Source: Furcasterigmium furcatum (Eukaryota; Ascomycota; Sordariomycetes; Glomerellales; Plectosphaerellaceae). Taken from it: a stretch of DNA of 64,000 nucleotides. The translations under genes and the position numbers were made by a program. The notes beneath the pieces are model-generated. The model ran no database searches, was not told where the DNA came from, and saw nothing but the letters and a program-made list of their open reading frames with translations. The DNA lies in assembly GCA_001599815.1 (NCBI GenBank), contig BCIA01000002.1:999831-1063830 (forward strand), written 5' to 3'. Positions 10,072-20,971 of this stretch are shown here, piece after piece (position 1 is the stretch's first letter; each line of letters opens with the position of its first letter).

Positions 10072-11611
10072 ATGACCCCGAGGACGCGATTCTTCTGCAT
10101 GGACAAAGATGACCTCGTTTGGCAAAGGCTTGAAGAGGGCGTCGATAAACGGGAAAAGTCGACTCGCACGAATGAGACGTACCGCGCTGTTGGCAAGCTG
10201 ATTCTGAGATACAAGGATGGCGAACCAGAGGTCATGCATCTGGCCATCCGCGGCGGGTACAACATCGTTTACCGTCTCGAGTATGAAGATGGATCTTCGG
10301 TGGTCATGAGAGTCCCAATCAAGGGTACGCCATGAGCTATCTACAGATTTTCCCAGGGGGGCAACGCTTACGGGGCTAGGGATTGTCGAATTTCCCGAAG
10401 AGAAGGTTCGATATGAGGCGGCCACGATGAAGCACGTTGCTGCGAACACCACCATCCCGGTCCCGCATGTCTACCACTACGGTACTGCGGCAGAGAACCC
10501 CACGGGTCTGGGACCCTTCATCATCATGGACTATATTGATCACCATCAGAGTATGTCCGGTGCTCTTCTTGACCCAGGACGGCCCATCCATTCTCGACCC
10601 GTGTTGGACCCAGACGTATCCGAGGAGAAGTTGGTGGCTCTCTACGGGCAGATGGTCAAAATCCTCCTCCAGCTATCGACATTGAGGTTCCCTCGAATCG
10701 GATCGCTTGTGGAAGAGAAGGGCCGAGATGGAGCCTCCGTCCAAGGTCGTCCCTTGATCTCGAACATGAACGACATCATCCTGCACACCGATGCTCCAGC
10801 CGGCATCCTGCCATCTCAGACTTACACCTCGACGCACGAGTGGTTTAGTGCTCTCGCTGACATGCACATGGCCCAGCTACTTTTCCAGCACAACGATGCT
10901 GTGGAGGACGAGGACGACGCCCGGGATAAATATGTCGCCCGCCAGCTGTTCAGAAACCTGGCTGCAAAAGGGTGCCTCCCAACAGAGCCATCGGGTGTAG
11001 AAGGAGATTTCAGACTCTTCTCCGAGGACTTCCGGCCCACCAACATCCTGCTCGACAAGGATCTACAGATCGTTGGCGTTATTGACTGGGAGTTCGCGTA
11101 TGCTGCTCCGGCACAGTTCAGTTTTGACCCGCCATGGTGGCTGCTCCTTCAAGGGCCGGACGCCTGGGATGGCGGATATCAGGAATGGGCCGAAGCATAC
11201 GAGCCCAGGCTCAAGACGTTCCTGCGCGTTTTGGAAATGGAAGAAAGGAAGATGGCAGACAATGACCTTCCCAACAAGGTCAATGAGCTTTCATTGACCG
11301 ACAGCAGAGGGAAGGACATTCCACTCTCTCGGCGGATGCGAGAGAGCTGGGAGAAGCAGACGTGGATGGTGAACTATGCCGCGAGGAAGAGCTGGGCCTT
11401 TGACTTCATGTGGTGGAAGTTCCTTGACGGGCGCTATCATGGCCCAAACGAAAATGAGGACTGCCGACCCAGGCTCCAGCTCCTTTCCGAGCCGCAGAAG
11501 GCAGCGATGGAAACATTCGTGGCGCGCAAGATGGAGGAGAGCAGGACTCGCGAGGTCGTTGAGTGGGCTGTTGAGGATGCGGCGGATCGCCTGGCTGAGG
11601 TACTCGTTTGA
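10072..11611 (+). CDS. Aminoglycoside-phosphotransferase-fold (APH/choline-kinase-like) protein
   Basis: Exons 10072-10324 and 10380-11611; intron 10325-10379 (55 bp) joins VPIK-G-IVEFPEEKVRYEA. Product is 494 aa. The N lobe holds the Gly-rich IRGGYNIVYRLEYEDG (residues ~63-78) and the Val/Met-Arg nucleotide-binding strand. Next are VYHYG and a hinge-like GPFIIMDYI. The catalytic loop reads FSEDFRPTNILLD (putative D301 and N306). The metal-binding equivalent of DFG is VIDWEF (D320). This is the fungal-expanded 'phosphotransferase enzyme family'; substrates are generally unknown. The usual catalytic His/Gly before the Asp is replaced by Ser-Glu, as in several fungal members. The 170-residue C-terminal part is charged and helical. 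No antibiotic-resistance role is implied. Confidence 0.85.
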
Positions 11612-11957
11612 GGGGGCCAGATTTGATGGATGCTGTCGGCAAGGGGGAATCTGACAAGGCAATATCTGCGTCTTTCGGCCGTGATCGTCAACATCTGGAT
11701 CCAATGTTTGCTTTCTTGTGTCTTACACCCCGCCATTGTTGTCAGCCAGCCACGGCACGCGGTAGAATTCTGGAAAAGGCGGCAACTGCGCTAGTCCCTC
11801 ATAGGCCAGCACCACAGTGACGGTTGTGGGGGTAAACACACAAAGGTGGAGCCCCCTACTAAATGTTCCTGTTCGCTCCATGTCCCTTCCATTTACTTTC
11901 GTGGGGAGACTGACCACACCTTCGAGCTCCTGCTTTCTTCTGCCACCAGACGACGAC
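11612..11957. other. Short gap before the coiled-coil protein
   Basis: 346 bp. The reading frame of the next gene is open from at least 11817, so its true start could be upstream of the chosen ATG. Nothing else is recognised. Confidence 0.4.
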
Positions 11958-14039
11958 ATGATCAGACCCTTGAATAACGAGAACATGACGCCCTCAAAAC
12001 AGCGCCACTCGCGCATCATGTCGGGGAACGAGCTCTCGCCCCTGAAGCTTATCTCTACCAACGACCCCAGCCCCGAGAAGCTCGCCTCCCCGGCACGCGG
12101 CTCTCGAAAGAGCATCCTCTCCCCTGACAAGCGATTCCCGATCCGCGTCAGCAACCCCCTCAACGACGTGGCAGAGTCTCCTCGCAGCGAAAGCCAGGAC
12201 CGTTCCAGCAATGCCTCCGCAGAGTCACCGCGCCCCGACAGCAACGGGGAGCGCAAAGTCAGCCTGGAAGACGCCCTCAGGGACAACCCCGGCCTGACCA
12301 AGGCCATTGAGATCTTCGAGGACGAGGACAGCGTCATGCACGAAGCTCATGCCATGGAAGACAACTCGGCATTGAGCCTGGACGACGATCTTGAATCGAA
12401 CGGCACGCAAATTCACCACGAGCAGGCCTATGAAGAGTACACCGCCCCCGACGACACCATGATGAGCACCTTCAGCACCTTCTCAGCCGTACCCAACATG
12501 ACCATGCTGGCGCGCCTGAACAACAGCCCGACCGCAAAGTTGTCCGCAATGGACGGCGCGACTCCCAGAGGCAGGCCTGATGCTTCCTCGGGGCGAGCGC
12601 GGCCGACATCATACCACCCGGACTCGTCCGGCAACACCACAAACCTGCTGATGGACTTTACCGATCAGATGCGCTTTGGAAGATCGCCGAATAAGCAAAA
12701 CGGTACGCATGCGTCTGACGGAAGCAATGGCGTCCCGGCCACCCCTGCGCGAAACATGCCCAATCTTCTCGACTTCGACATTCCTCCCCTGCCCACTCCC
12801 CGCAGCGTACCGACTATTACCCCTCGCGAGCTCGAGAGCCTCAAGTCCAACTTCCTGTCCGAGATCAGCAGCCTAAAGGCGTCCCTGAGCGGGAAGGAGG
12901 CCGAAGCCCTCTCCCTCAAGACAGCAGTCGGCGACGCCGAGAAGCGCGTGGGCGAATGCATGGAGCAGGTGCGGGAGATGAGCTCAGAGAGAGAGCAGTT
13001 GACAACAGATCGGGACATGTGGGAGAAGCGAGGCCGTGAGATGGAATCCATCCTCCGCGGCATCAAGGCAGAGATCGTCCACAGCCACCGCGAGAAGGAC
13101 GAGCTGGAGTACAAGCTGTCCGAGAGCGAGGCCCGCCGGGAAGCTGCCGAGACGATGGCCCAGGAGGCCGAGAGCAAGCTGGCGGGCATGCGCGCGGGCA
13201 AGGCTTCCGAGGAAGGCGCTAAGAACAAGAGCCCCGGAGCAAACTCCGCCAAGGAGGTCGAGATGGCCGTCGAGCGCGTCGCCAGAGAGCTCCACGCCCT
13301 CTACAAGGGCAAGCACGAGACCAAGGTCCAGGCGCTGAAGAAGAGCTACGAGAACCGATGGGAGAAGCGCGTGCGCGAGCTGGAGAACCGTATCGAGGAG
13401 ATCGGCGAGGAGAACGAGAGGCTCCGCCTTGGCCGCGACGCCACCATGACCCGTCTCAACCCCCAGGACCAAGCTGCCGAGGAGGAGCGCAAGGCTCAGG
13501 CCATCCGCGACTCGGCGCAGATCAAGGAGCTGGGCGCGGAAGTCACCAAGCTCGAGGCTATGGTCCGAACCGTCAAGGATGACAACTCGGAGTTGAGGAC
13601 GCTACTGGAGCTGGAGCGCGTCGAGAAGGGCGAGCTGGTCCAGCTGGCGGAGGAGATGATGTCGATGCAGAGCTTCGTCGCGGCGGAACAACAGGCGCCC
13701 CCCTCGGCCCGCAAGAGGCCGGAGCCGGAGTACGAGCCCCTTCACACCCCGGCGCCGGCACCGGCACCGACCCGCACGCCGGGCAAGGCCAGGACTCCGG
13801 CAGCTTCCCGGGTGCAGATGCCCTCGGAGAACTTCCGCGGCAGCATCTCGCGGCCATCGGGACTCAAGGCACCCGGCAGTTCCATCGTCATGCCGGGGCG
13901 CAGCGGCGCGGCTCATCACGAGAGGACGAGGAGCGGCCACGGCGGCGGGCTGCCGAGGCCGGGCAGCGGCTTCGGACCGCGGAGCGGCATCATGAGCTCC
14001 ATCGAGAAGATGGGCAACCACCGCGGACGCGTAGACTAG
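11958..14039 (+). CDS. Large coiled-coil protein with Ser-Pro-rich N terminus, spindle/cytoskeleton-like
   Basis: Single exon. I chose the ATG at 11958 (693 aa); another lies at 11985, and the frame stays open to 11817. The first ~290 residues are disordered and rich in S/T-P sites (SGNELSPLK, SILSPDKRFPIR, DPSPEKLASPARG), consistent with CDK phosphorylation. Residues about 290-610 form an almost continuous heptad-patterned coiled coil (TPRELESLKSNFLSEISSLK to LELERVEKGELVQLAEEM). The C-terminal ~80 residues are basic and Pro/Ser/Arg-rich (TPGKARTPAASRVQMP, SISRPSGLKAPG), resembling microtubule-binding tails. The architecture suggests a spindle-pole-body or microtubule-associated protein, but I recognise no defining domain. 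Confidence 0.8.
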   Translation: MIRPLNNENMTPSKQRHSRIMSGNELSPLKLISTNDPSPEKLASPARGSRKSILSPDKRFPIRVSNPLNDVAESPRSESQDRSSNASAESPRPDSNGERKVSLEDALRDNPGLTKAIEIFEDEDSVMHEAHAMEDNSALSLDDDLESNGTQIHHEQAYEEYTAPDDTMMSTFSTFSAVPNMTMLARLNNSPTAKLSAMDGATPRGRPDASSGRARPTSYHPDSSGNTTNLLMDFTDQMRFGRSPNKQNGTHASDGSNGVPATPARNMPNLLDFDIPPLPTPRSVPTITPRELESLKSNFLSEISSLKASLSGKEAEALSLKTAVGDAEKRVGECMEQVREMSSEREQLTTDRDMWEKRGREMESILRGIKAEIVHSHREKDELEYKLSESEARREAAETMAQEAESKLAGMRAGKASEEGAKNKSPGANSAKEVEMAVERVARELHALYKGKHETKVQALKKSYENRWEKRVRELENRIEEIGEENERLRLGRDATMTRLNPQDQAAEEERKAQAIRDSAQIKELGAEVTKLEAMVRTVKDDNSELRTLLELERVEKGELVQLAEEMMSMQSFVAAEQQAPPSARKRPEPEYEPLHTPAPAPAPTRTPGKARTPAASRVQMPSENFRGSISRPSGLKAPGSSIVMPGRSGAAHHERTRSGHGGGLPRPGSGFGPRSGIMSSIEKMGNHRGRVD

Positions 14040-14533
14040 GATGCCCTGCGTCGCTCGGGGCATGATTGACCACACGGGGAATCGGACGAACGGGTGGGGG
14101 GTTTCACGTTTGGATGATTGCATGAAACCGGGGGTGAGGCAGGGTAGTCTCACGAACCATTGATGATCATATGATGTTCGGGGTCCCTTCAGGGCCATGG
14201 GGCGCGATTTCTTTTCCTGCGCAGCCATGGGAAGGGCGGGTTTCTTGGAGAGGCGTTCTCGGCATTGTGTACGGATTCAGAGCAGACGGTATCACGCACT
14301 GCATCGGCTGGGTTTTACGACAGACTTCATTGGCATTCATCATATTTTTTCGGGTTTCATGCAAGATCACTCTCTTCTCGTGCTGCTGCTACGTGGCTGA
14401 CAGACAGTTCGGCCGGCCTCTTGCCTTACCGGAGGTCCGTCCTGCACGTCGACTTCTTTTTCATTTTTGCGCACCTAGATCACCGCAACAAAACGCCATC
14501 GGAATATGCACCTCACACCACAGCGCGCCCGCC
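14040..14533. other. Convergent gap between the coiled-coil gene and the PRO2 homologue
   Basis: 494 bp between two stop codons; 3' flanks of both genes. Nothing else seen. Confidence 0.6.
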
Positions 14534-15950
14534 TCACGGAATGGGCAGCTTCTCGTGCTTGAAGGGCTTCTGGCCCTCGCCCTCGCCATAGGCGAGGGAG
14601 ACCTGGCCCTTGCCCCTGACCTTGTACTTGTAGATCATGAGGCCCTCGAGCCCGACGGGGCCGCGGGCGTGGATCTTGTTGGTGCTGATGCCGACCTCCG
14701 TGCCGAAGCCGTAGCGCATGCCGTCGGCCATGCGGGTGGAGGCGTTCCAGTAGGTGCCTGCGGAATCGACGGCGGCCATGAAGGATTCTGCCTCGGCCTC
14801 GTCCGAGGTGAGGATGAGGTCTGTGTGCTTGGATCCGTGGACGTTGATGTGGGCCACGGCGGCGGCGAGGTCGGGCACGGTCTTGACGGCGAGGTCGAGG
14901 GAGAGGAACTCGGTGTGGTAGTCGGCCTCGGTGACGTCGACGATGGGAGCGGGGAGCTTGTCGGCGCCGGCTGCGTCGAGGTCAAGGAGGGCGGCCTTGG
15001 CCGAGGCGTCGACATGGAGGGTGACGCCCTTGGCAATCAGGGCACGGGCGACGGCGGGGAATGAGGTGGACAGAGAGTCGGGGTGGACGAGCAGGGTCTC
15101 GAGGGAGTTGCAGGCGGCAGGGTAGGAGGTCTTGGAGTCGACGATAACCTCTGCGGCCATGGCGGGGTCAGCGGAGGGCGCGAGGTAGGCGGCGCAGAGG
15201 CCGTCGGCATGGCCGAGGACGGGAATGCGGGTGGTGTTCTTGATGGTGCGGACGAGCTCGTTGGAGCCACGGGGGACGACGAGATCGATGAGGTGGTCGA
15301 GGGCGAGGAGCTCGGGGATGACATCACGGGTGGTGACGAGCTGGACGGCGCCGTTGGGAACGCGAGTGTTGCCGAGGGCGGAGGAGATGACGGATGAGAT
15401 GGCCACGAAGGAGCGTGTGGACTCCTTGCCGCCCTTCAGGATGGCGGCATTGCCGGACTTGATAGCGAGGGCTGCAATGTTGGCGATGACTTCAGGGCGG
15501 GCCTCGAAGATGATGAGGAGGACGCCGATAGGGGCAGTGACCCTGTCCAGGAAGAGATCGTCGTCGAGCTTGGTGCGGAGTGTGATCTTGCCAACTGGGG
15601 ATCTATCAGTCTCATGTCTCGGGTGAGAGTCTCATCCAGGGGGGCTCACCGGGGTCTTCCAGCTCTCTCACGTCGAGGATGCCCTTGAGCATGTCCTCGA
15701 ACTTGCCCTTCTTGCTGAGGTCCAGGCGGGAGACGAGACTCTGGCTCAAGCTGCCATCAGCAGCGGCCTTTCGGGCCAGCTCCATATCCTCGGCATTGGC
15801 GGCGAGGATGGCGTCTCTTGAATCTGACAGGGCGGCATGAATAGCTGTGAGGGCATCGTTGCGGGCTGAGGCAGGGAGAGTGGCGAGGATGTGAGAGGCC
15901 GACTTCGCTTCCTGGGCCGCCTGAGCGGGTGATGCGTTGGTGAGAGACAT
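14534..15950 (-). CDS. PRO2: Gamma-glutamyl phosphate reductase (proline biosynthesis)
   Basis: NADPH-dependent reduction of gamma-glutamyl phosphate to glutamate semialdehyde, the second step of proline synthesis. Exons 15950-15650 and 15594-14534; intron 15595-15649 (55 bp) joins ELEDP-VGKITL. Product is 453 aa; yeast Pro2 is 456. Visible family blocks: APIGVLLIIFEARPEV, SGNAAILKGGKES, LVVPRGSNELVR, the active-site block SYPAACNSLETLLVH (catalytic Cys about 262), and ASTRMADGMRYGFG followed by GISTNKIHARGPVGLEGL near the C terminus. No targeting signal, so cytosolic. A TGAGTCA site lies 109 bp upstream of the ATG, consistent with cross-pathway control of amino acid genes. Confidence 0.96.
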
Positions 15951-17314
15951 GCTGGTTTGTTGGTGCTCCGGGATAACTCGAAGCAAATGCTCTCTTGAGG
16001 CTTGAGTGATGGATGTGAGATCTCAAGGTGCTGGCCAGGGGTAGACTGAAGCTGGGAGTGAGTCAAGATGCAGTGCTGTCGGTTTAGTTATGTAAGCCTT
16101 TTGGACCCTTCAAGATGGCTGTTTGCCCTGAAGAATTGAAGCTGCCCCTCCTTCTGGGCATAGCAGCAGGTTTTTGGAGCACCCCGCATTTTTGGAGGGG
16201 CAATTCCCTGGAAAGAGCCCGTTAACAAGACTTTTTAGTCGTGCACTCCGTCATCTCCCGTCCGCATGCATTTTTCCTCCTCGGCTTGACGTCCATGTCA
16301 ACATCAACAACCCAACCTGGGTGGATTGCCGACACTTAAGGAAGCCTCGGCGGACTGACACCAGCCACCCTTACCTGTCACTTACTTGCATCCTTGAGGA
16401 ATCCACCCATTGGCCCTGATGGTCCCAGCGGGCCAGTGATACCTTGGACGGGACTATCGAATCATGGCCATACTACTTCTCTCCAACGGCGAACTCTCCC
16501 TAAGCGGATGCAGACAGCCACAATCTAGAGGCCGTGGTGTTGCCGGTTTTCCGAGCACGGTCCGGTGGCCACTGGGCCCATCCACGGTCGCGGGCGGTTT
16601 CAACCTTGAACCTGTGACGAACTTGCACAGAGGATGAATGCTTTACCAGTGCGGCGGTCGCATCCTCGATTCGCCGCAGGGTCTTGTCCGATCCTCGGAG
16701 CCGATGGATTGACGCTTGGCTATGGCATCATCAGTGATGCCGTGGGAGGGAGGCCAGCACGCCATGCGTATGCTGACTTCCGTTGAATTTATTCATCCAA
16801 AAGGGGGTGTTTGGGCTGGGCGCCGCGGTTTTATACTTATCAATCAACACCTCTTGGCCAGGAGGTGCCGAGGTCCCGGATGCCAACCGGCACCTTGTCA
16901 CCATCCATGATGCGATTCCCCCATTCTTCGTTGTAGTCAGCGTCCCCGCCCCCAACTACGCCTGGCCCCAGTGGACATGTTTCCGGTGTCAATCACCCGA
17001 GTTCCTTTCCCGAGAACCCTTGAGCCCCTACTACCACGAAAGGATTAGCGGTCCCAGCACCGATGGAGGTGCTTCTGTAGTGGATGCCCCCCGGCCCCCC
17101 TTACCTTGCAGTTCCATATAAGTGCCCAGGTTCCCCATTCTCGGTCCACTGCCTGCCTCGTACCTTACAATTACTTTGCTCATGCGACACCTCGAGATAC
17201 TTACGGCCGTTTCTTGAGGCATCGATTTCGGCTTACGACTAGCTGTCTTGCGAGGGCGCGAATTCTCATTGCCCCGGATGCCGGCAAGCGTGCGGACCAG
17301 TCCCGGCCCCCGGC
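15951..17314. other. Divergent gap between PRO2 and the MFS gene
   Basis: 1364 bp holding both promoters. A TGAGTCA is at 16059-16065. No coding frame with domain content; the short frames are chance. Confidence 0.6.
16059..16065 (-). promoter_or_regulatory. Gcn4/CPC1-type site TGAGTCA upstream of PRO2
   Basis: TGAGTCA about 110 bp upstream of the PRO2 ATG, at almost the same spacing as the one upstream of the IleRS gene. Amino acid biosynthesis genes are classical general-control targets; binding is inferred. Confidence 0.45.
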
Positions 17315-19193
17315 ATGACGACCACCGAAGCCCGCGACAGCGAGAAACGGGCTGAGTCGCCCTCAGCACCGGCTCATTCCGACCCTCGAGAGGAAGAATC
17401 TCTTCCGCGAATATCGGACGAGAGTCTTCACGGCTCCAAAAACCTCCGCCGTGACCCGGAGAAAACGGCCGCCACTGCCGATCGTTCTCCTGAACCAGAA
17501 CCGGCCATTGACGATGTCTCCGGCGTGTTACAACCGTCTCAGTCCCGGTCCAGGTCTCGTGCCTCCTCGACTCGTTCGAGGCCCCTTTCGATAGTGCCGA
17601 GGACCAAGCGACGAGGACTCTTTGCCCAACTGACCGTCATTCCCGAGCTATCGAGGCCTCACGAGTACACAAATAAGACAAAATGGTACATAACGGCTGT
17701 CGTCGCCATTGCCGGTGGCGTCGGGCCCCTGGGTTCTTCCATTTTCTATCGTATGTTTGCTATACTTCTATCTAAATGCACAAGGCGAGGCCTCGTTGCT
17801 GACAATGTACAGCCGCCCTTGATAAAATGGCCCTGGAATTTGATGCGCAGCCGGTTATCATCAACCTCACAGTCGCTCTTTACATGCTAGCTATGGCCAT
17901 CTTCCCGCTCTGGTGGTCTTCCTTTTCCGAGACGTTTGGCCGAAGGAATATCTACCTGATATCCTTCGCCCTTTTCGTTACTTTCGCAACCCTCAGTGCC
18001 GTCAGCCAGAACGTACCCATGCTTGTCGTTATGCGCTTCTTCACCGGAGGCTCAAGCGCCAGTGTACAGGCTGTCGGTGCTGGCACAATCGCCGACATCT
18101 GGGAGTCTCGTGAGCGCGGTCGAGCCATGAGCATCTTCTACCTCGGCCCTCTCATGGGACCCCTGGCTGGACCTATTCTGGGTGGTATTCTTGCAGAGTC
18201 CTTTGGCTGGCAGGCGACCATGTGGGCTCTGGTCATCTACGGTGGCATTCTTTGGGTCTTTCTCCTCTTCTGCCTTCCAGAAACCCTTGCCAGGCGGGAT
18301 CCTCTTCCAACCTCTTCCGAAACCCGCGGCGCGGTCGGCAACCAGTCTGGATTGACCCGGACGAAGACAACGGAGTCTGTCAAGAAAAACACCAAGAAAG
18401 CTGCGTCATTCGTCAAGCAGTCCTTTATCGATCCTCTGTCGGTTCTTCTCTACCTCAGATTTCCACCTGTTCTCATCACGGTCTACTACGCCGCCATCAC
18501 GTTCGGCGTCTTGTTTGCACTCAACATATCCATTCAGTCGGCGTACTCCTCCGCGCCGTACAATTTCAACCAGCTCATAGTTGGTCTCATGTACATCCCC
18601 AATGCCGTGGGTTACATCCTCACGTCCCTGTTCGGTGGCAAATGGCTCGACCGCATCATGGTCAGGGAGGCCGAGAAAGCTGGCCGATATGACGAGAACG
18701 GGAAGCTGGTGCTCCTCCCGGAGGATCGCATGAAGGAGAACGCATGGATCGCAGGCACGGTCTACCCTGCCAGCCTGCTCTTATACGCCTGGACCATCCA
18801 ATTCAAGACGTTCTGGGTAGTGCCACTGATTGGAACATTCGCATTTGGCGTAGCATCAATGCTGGTGTTGTGAGTATCTACTCCCCCGCAGTCCAAACCT
18901 GCATTACCCAGACCAAACGGCTAACAAATGTCAGTGCCGCCGCCACGACCATGCTGACCGAGTTCATGCCGAAGCGCAGCTCAGGAGGCGTTGCGATCAA
19001 CAACTTCGTCCGTAACGTCCTCTCTTGCATAGGCACTATCGTTGCACAGCCTGCCATAGACGCCATCGGCCACGGGTGGTTCCTCACCATCCTCGCCCTC
19101 TTCACTTGGAGCACGGGGTACATCTGCATCTGGACATTGACGAAGAAGGCCTCGGTCTGGAGAGTTAAGATGGATAGAGCCCTTGATGGGTAG
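17315..19193 (+). CDS. MFS transporter, DHA1 family (Qdr/Dtr1-like)
   Basis: Proton-coupled multidrug or polyamine/organic-anion antiporter type, expected in the plasma membrane. Exons 17315-17750, 17813-18869 and 18935-19193; introns of 62 and 65 bp. Product is 583 aa. A ~120-residue hydrophilic Ser/Arg-rich N terminus precedes the first membrane helix (WYITAVVAIAGGVGPLGSSI). Family signatures: SSIFYPALDKMALEF after TM1, SFSETFGRRNIYLISF (MFS loop 2-3 motif), GAGTIADIWESRERGRAM (Qdr-group TM4-5) and GPLMGPLAGPILGG (antiporter motif C). A ~65-residue cytoplasmic loop after TM6 is followed by six more helices. The substrate cannot be assigned. It converges on the indoleamine dioxygenase gene with 171 bp between stop codons. 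Confidence 0.9.
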
Positions 19194-19364
19194 CTTGCAT
19201 ATGTTCCCTTGTCGTTTAGTAGCAAGGCATTGTACTCAGAGAGCGATTTTGAATTTATTCTTGAATCATTTTTGGACCTATGTGCCCCATCGGCACGACA
19301 GCCTGGCTCGTCAAGTACGAACCCCTCCCAAGTCGTCCCCTGACATTCGGCACTCCATTCTGCT

Positions 19365-20971
19365 TCAGTTCTTGTTCACGCCCCTCTCGGCACAGTACTT
19401 GTCCACCTCCTTGCTCAGCATATCCTTCTGCCTCATGACCAGGTCCATCACGTCCGCCACCTCCTCGCCCAGGGCCCAGTCGCCTTCCGCGCCGCCAACG
19501 TCGCGGTACACGTGCTCCATCTCCGCCAGGACGGCCGACAGCTGGTTCGGCAGCCACGTCACGATGGGGCTCCCGCCCGTGGCGGTGGGATGGCTCGTCC
19601 TCTTGAGGATGTACTCGCGCGCGAAGCACCAGTGCCGCCAGCGGAACTCCCTCACCTGCGAGAGGATCTTGATCCACAGGCGGCGCGACTCCTTGAGCGC
19701 CTCGACGGCCTCGGGGCCGCCGTTGTCGGCCGGGGCGCCCCCCAGGCCGAGCACCATGTCCTTGACGCCGAGCTCGAGGCTGCGCTGCTGCACGAAGGAC
19801 AGGAACGCGCGGTGGTTGCTGGGACGGTACTCGCGGAAGTCGCGCAGGATCTCGGTCAGCGGGGTGTCCGGCATGGGGATCTGGAGGAGGTTGTCCATGA
19901 GGGGGACGATGGAGTCGTTGGCGCCGCTCTCGCCGCGGAAGGAGAGGGGCTTCTCGTCGCCGACGCCCTCGTAGACGACGCCGTTGGGGAACATGGACTG
20001 GGAGGTGATGCCGAAGATGAAGGTGCGGAAGGACGTGTAGGAGGTCGGCCGGGACTTGGCCCACATTGTCTCCATGGCGGCGTTGATCTTCTGCAGGGCG
20101 GCAAGGATGGAGGCGAGGGAGGTGTTGAGGGCCTGGCGCTCTGCGAGGGCGAGGTGGGACCGGGACTGGGAGGAGTCGGCGGCGAGGTCGAGGAGGGTGG
20201 TGGCGCCCTTGACCAGGGGGCCCGAGTTCTTGACCATTTCGATGTGGACGAGAACGAAGCCGGCCTCGGAGGAGGTAGGGTCGAGGCCGTGCTCGAAGGC
20301 GCGGATGAGGCGGAGGTTGTCGTAGTCCATGCCCTTCTTAGGATCTTCAAGGCGGTAATTGAACAGCGCATAAGATCCCGCGTACTCCATGAAGGGTTTG
20401 AAGCCGGTTCTGAGATGGTCAGCGGTGGAAGGCCCATCGCATTATAAGACAAGATAGGCACTGGTGAGCCCCAGTAGGGGTGAAGGTTAGGAGGCAGACA
20501 GAGGAGAGAAAACACTCACAGCTCAGCGCATCGTGCCATCGGCCTAGCAATAACACTAGGCAAGATCTCCCTGCCCAAGCCGTACGGCTCACCCTTGACG
20601 AACCGCTCATGGCACGGCTCGAGCAGGTAGGACGAGGCGACGAAGGAGTAGTCCCGGTACAGGGCGTTCATGATGGGCAGGTCATGCTTGTACTTGTCGA
20701 CATGCTCGCTCAGGTCGGGCAGGTCGGAGAGCACGGCATCGCCAAACTTGTTCTCCGCCAGGAGACCCGGCTCGCCGTTGAGCATCTTGATGGGCATGTG
20801 GGCGAGGAGGGACTCGAGGGGGGCAAACTCCGGGGGCAGCGTCACGACCGGGTGGTCGCGGGGGAGAAAGCCCCGGGTGGTGGAGACCATGAAGGCCGGG
20901 AGGGACCTGTCCTCGGGACGGGTGTCGTCGAGGACGGGGAAGGAGGAGGAGACGGCGCCGATGGACCCCAT
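19365..20971 (-). CDS. Indoleamine 2,3-dioxygenase (kynurenine pathway)
   Basis: Heme enzyme that opens the tryptophan indole ring to N-formylkynurenine, the first step of the kynurenine/NAD route. Exons 20971-20520 and 20409-19365; intron 20410-20519 (110 bp) joins CAEL-TGFKPFMEYAGSYALFNY. Product is 498 aa. Family blocks: LLAHMPIKML near the N terminus, MFPNGVVYEGV (~290-300), FRGESGANDSIVP (~308-320), and REYRPSNHRAFL with the proximal heme ligand His about 350. A large C-terminal part ends in GGSPIVTWLPNQL and a helical tail. Fungi often have several IDO paralogues with different affinity; which class this is cannot be told here. I chose the start at 20971; an upstream in-frame ATG at 21055 would add 28 residues. 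Confidence 0.93.

Noticed and set aside
19512..20447. 311-codon plus-strand frame opposite indoleamine dioxygenase
   Set aside because: Shadow of the dioxygenase gene; Gly/Glu/Val-rich translation is typical of antisense frames.
17315..20971. Tryptophan/kynurenine gene cluster formed by the transporter and dioxygenase
   Set aside because: The two genes are merely convergent neighbours; no other kynurenine or secondary-metabolite gene lies nearby.
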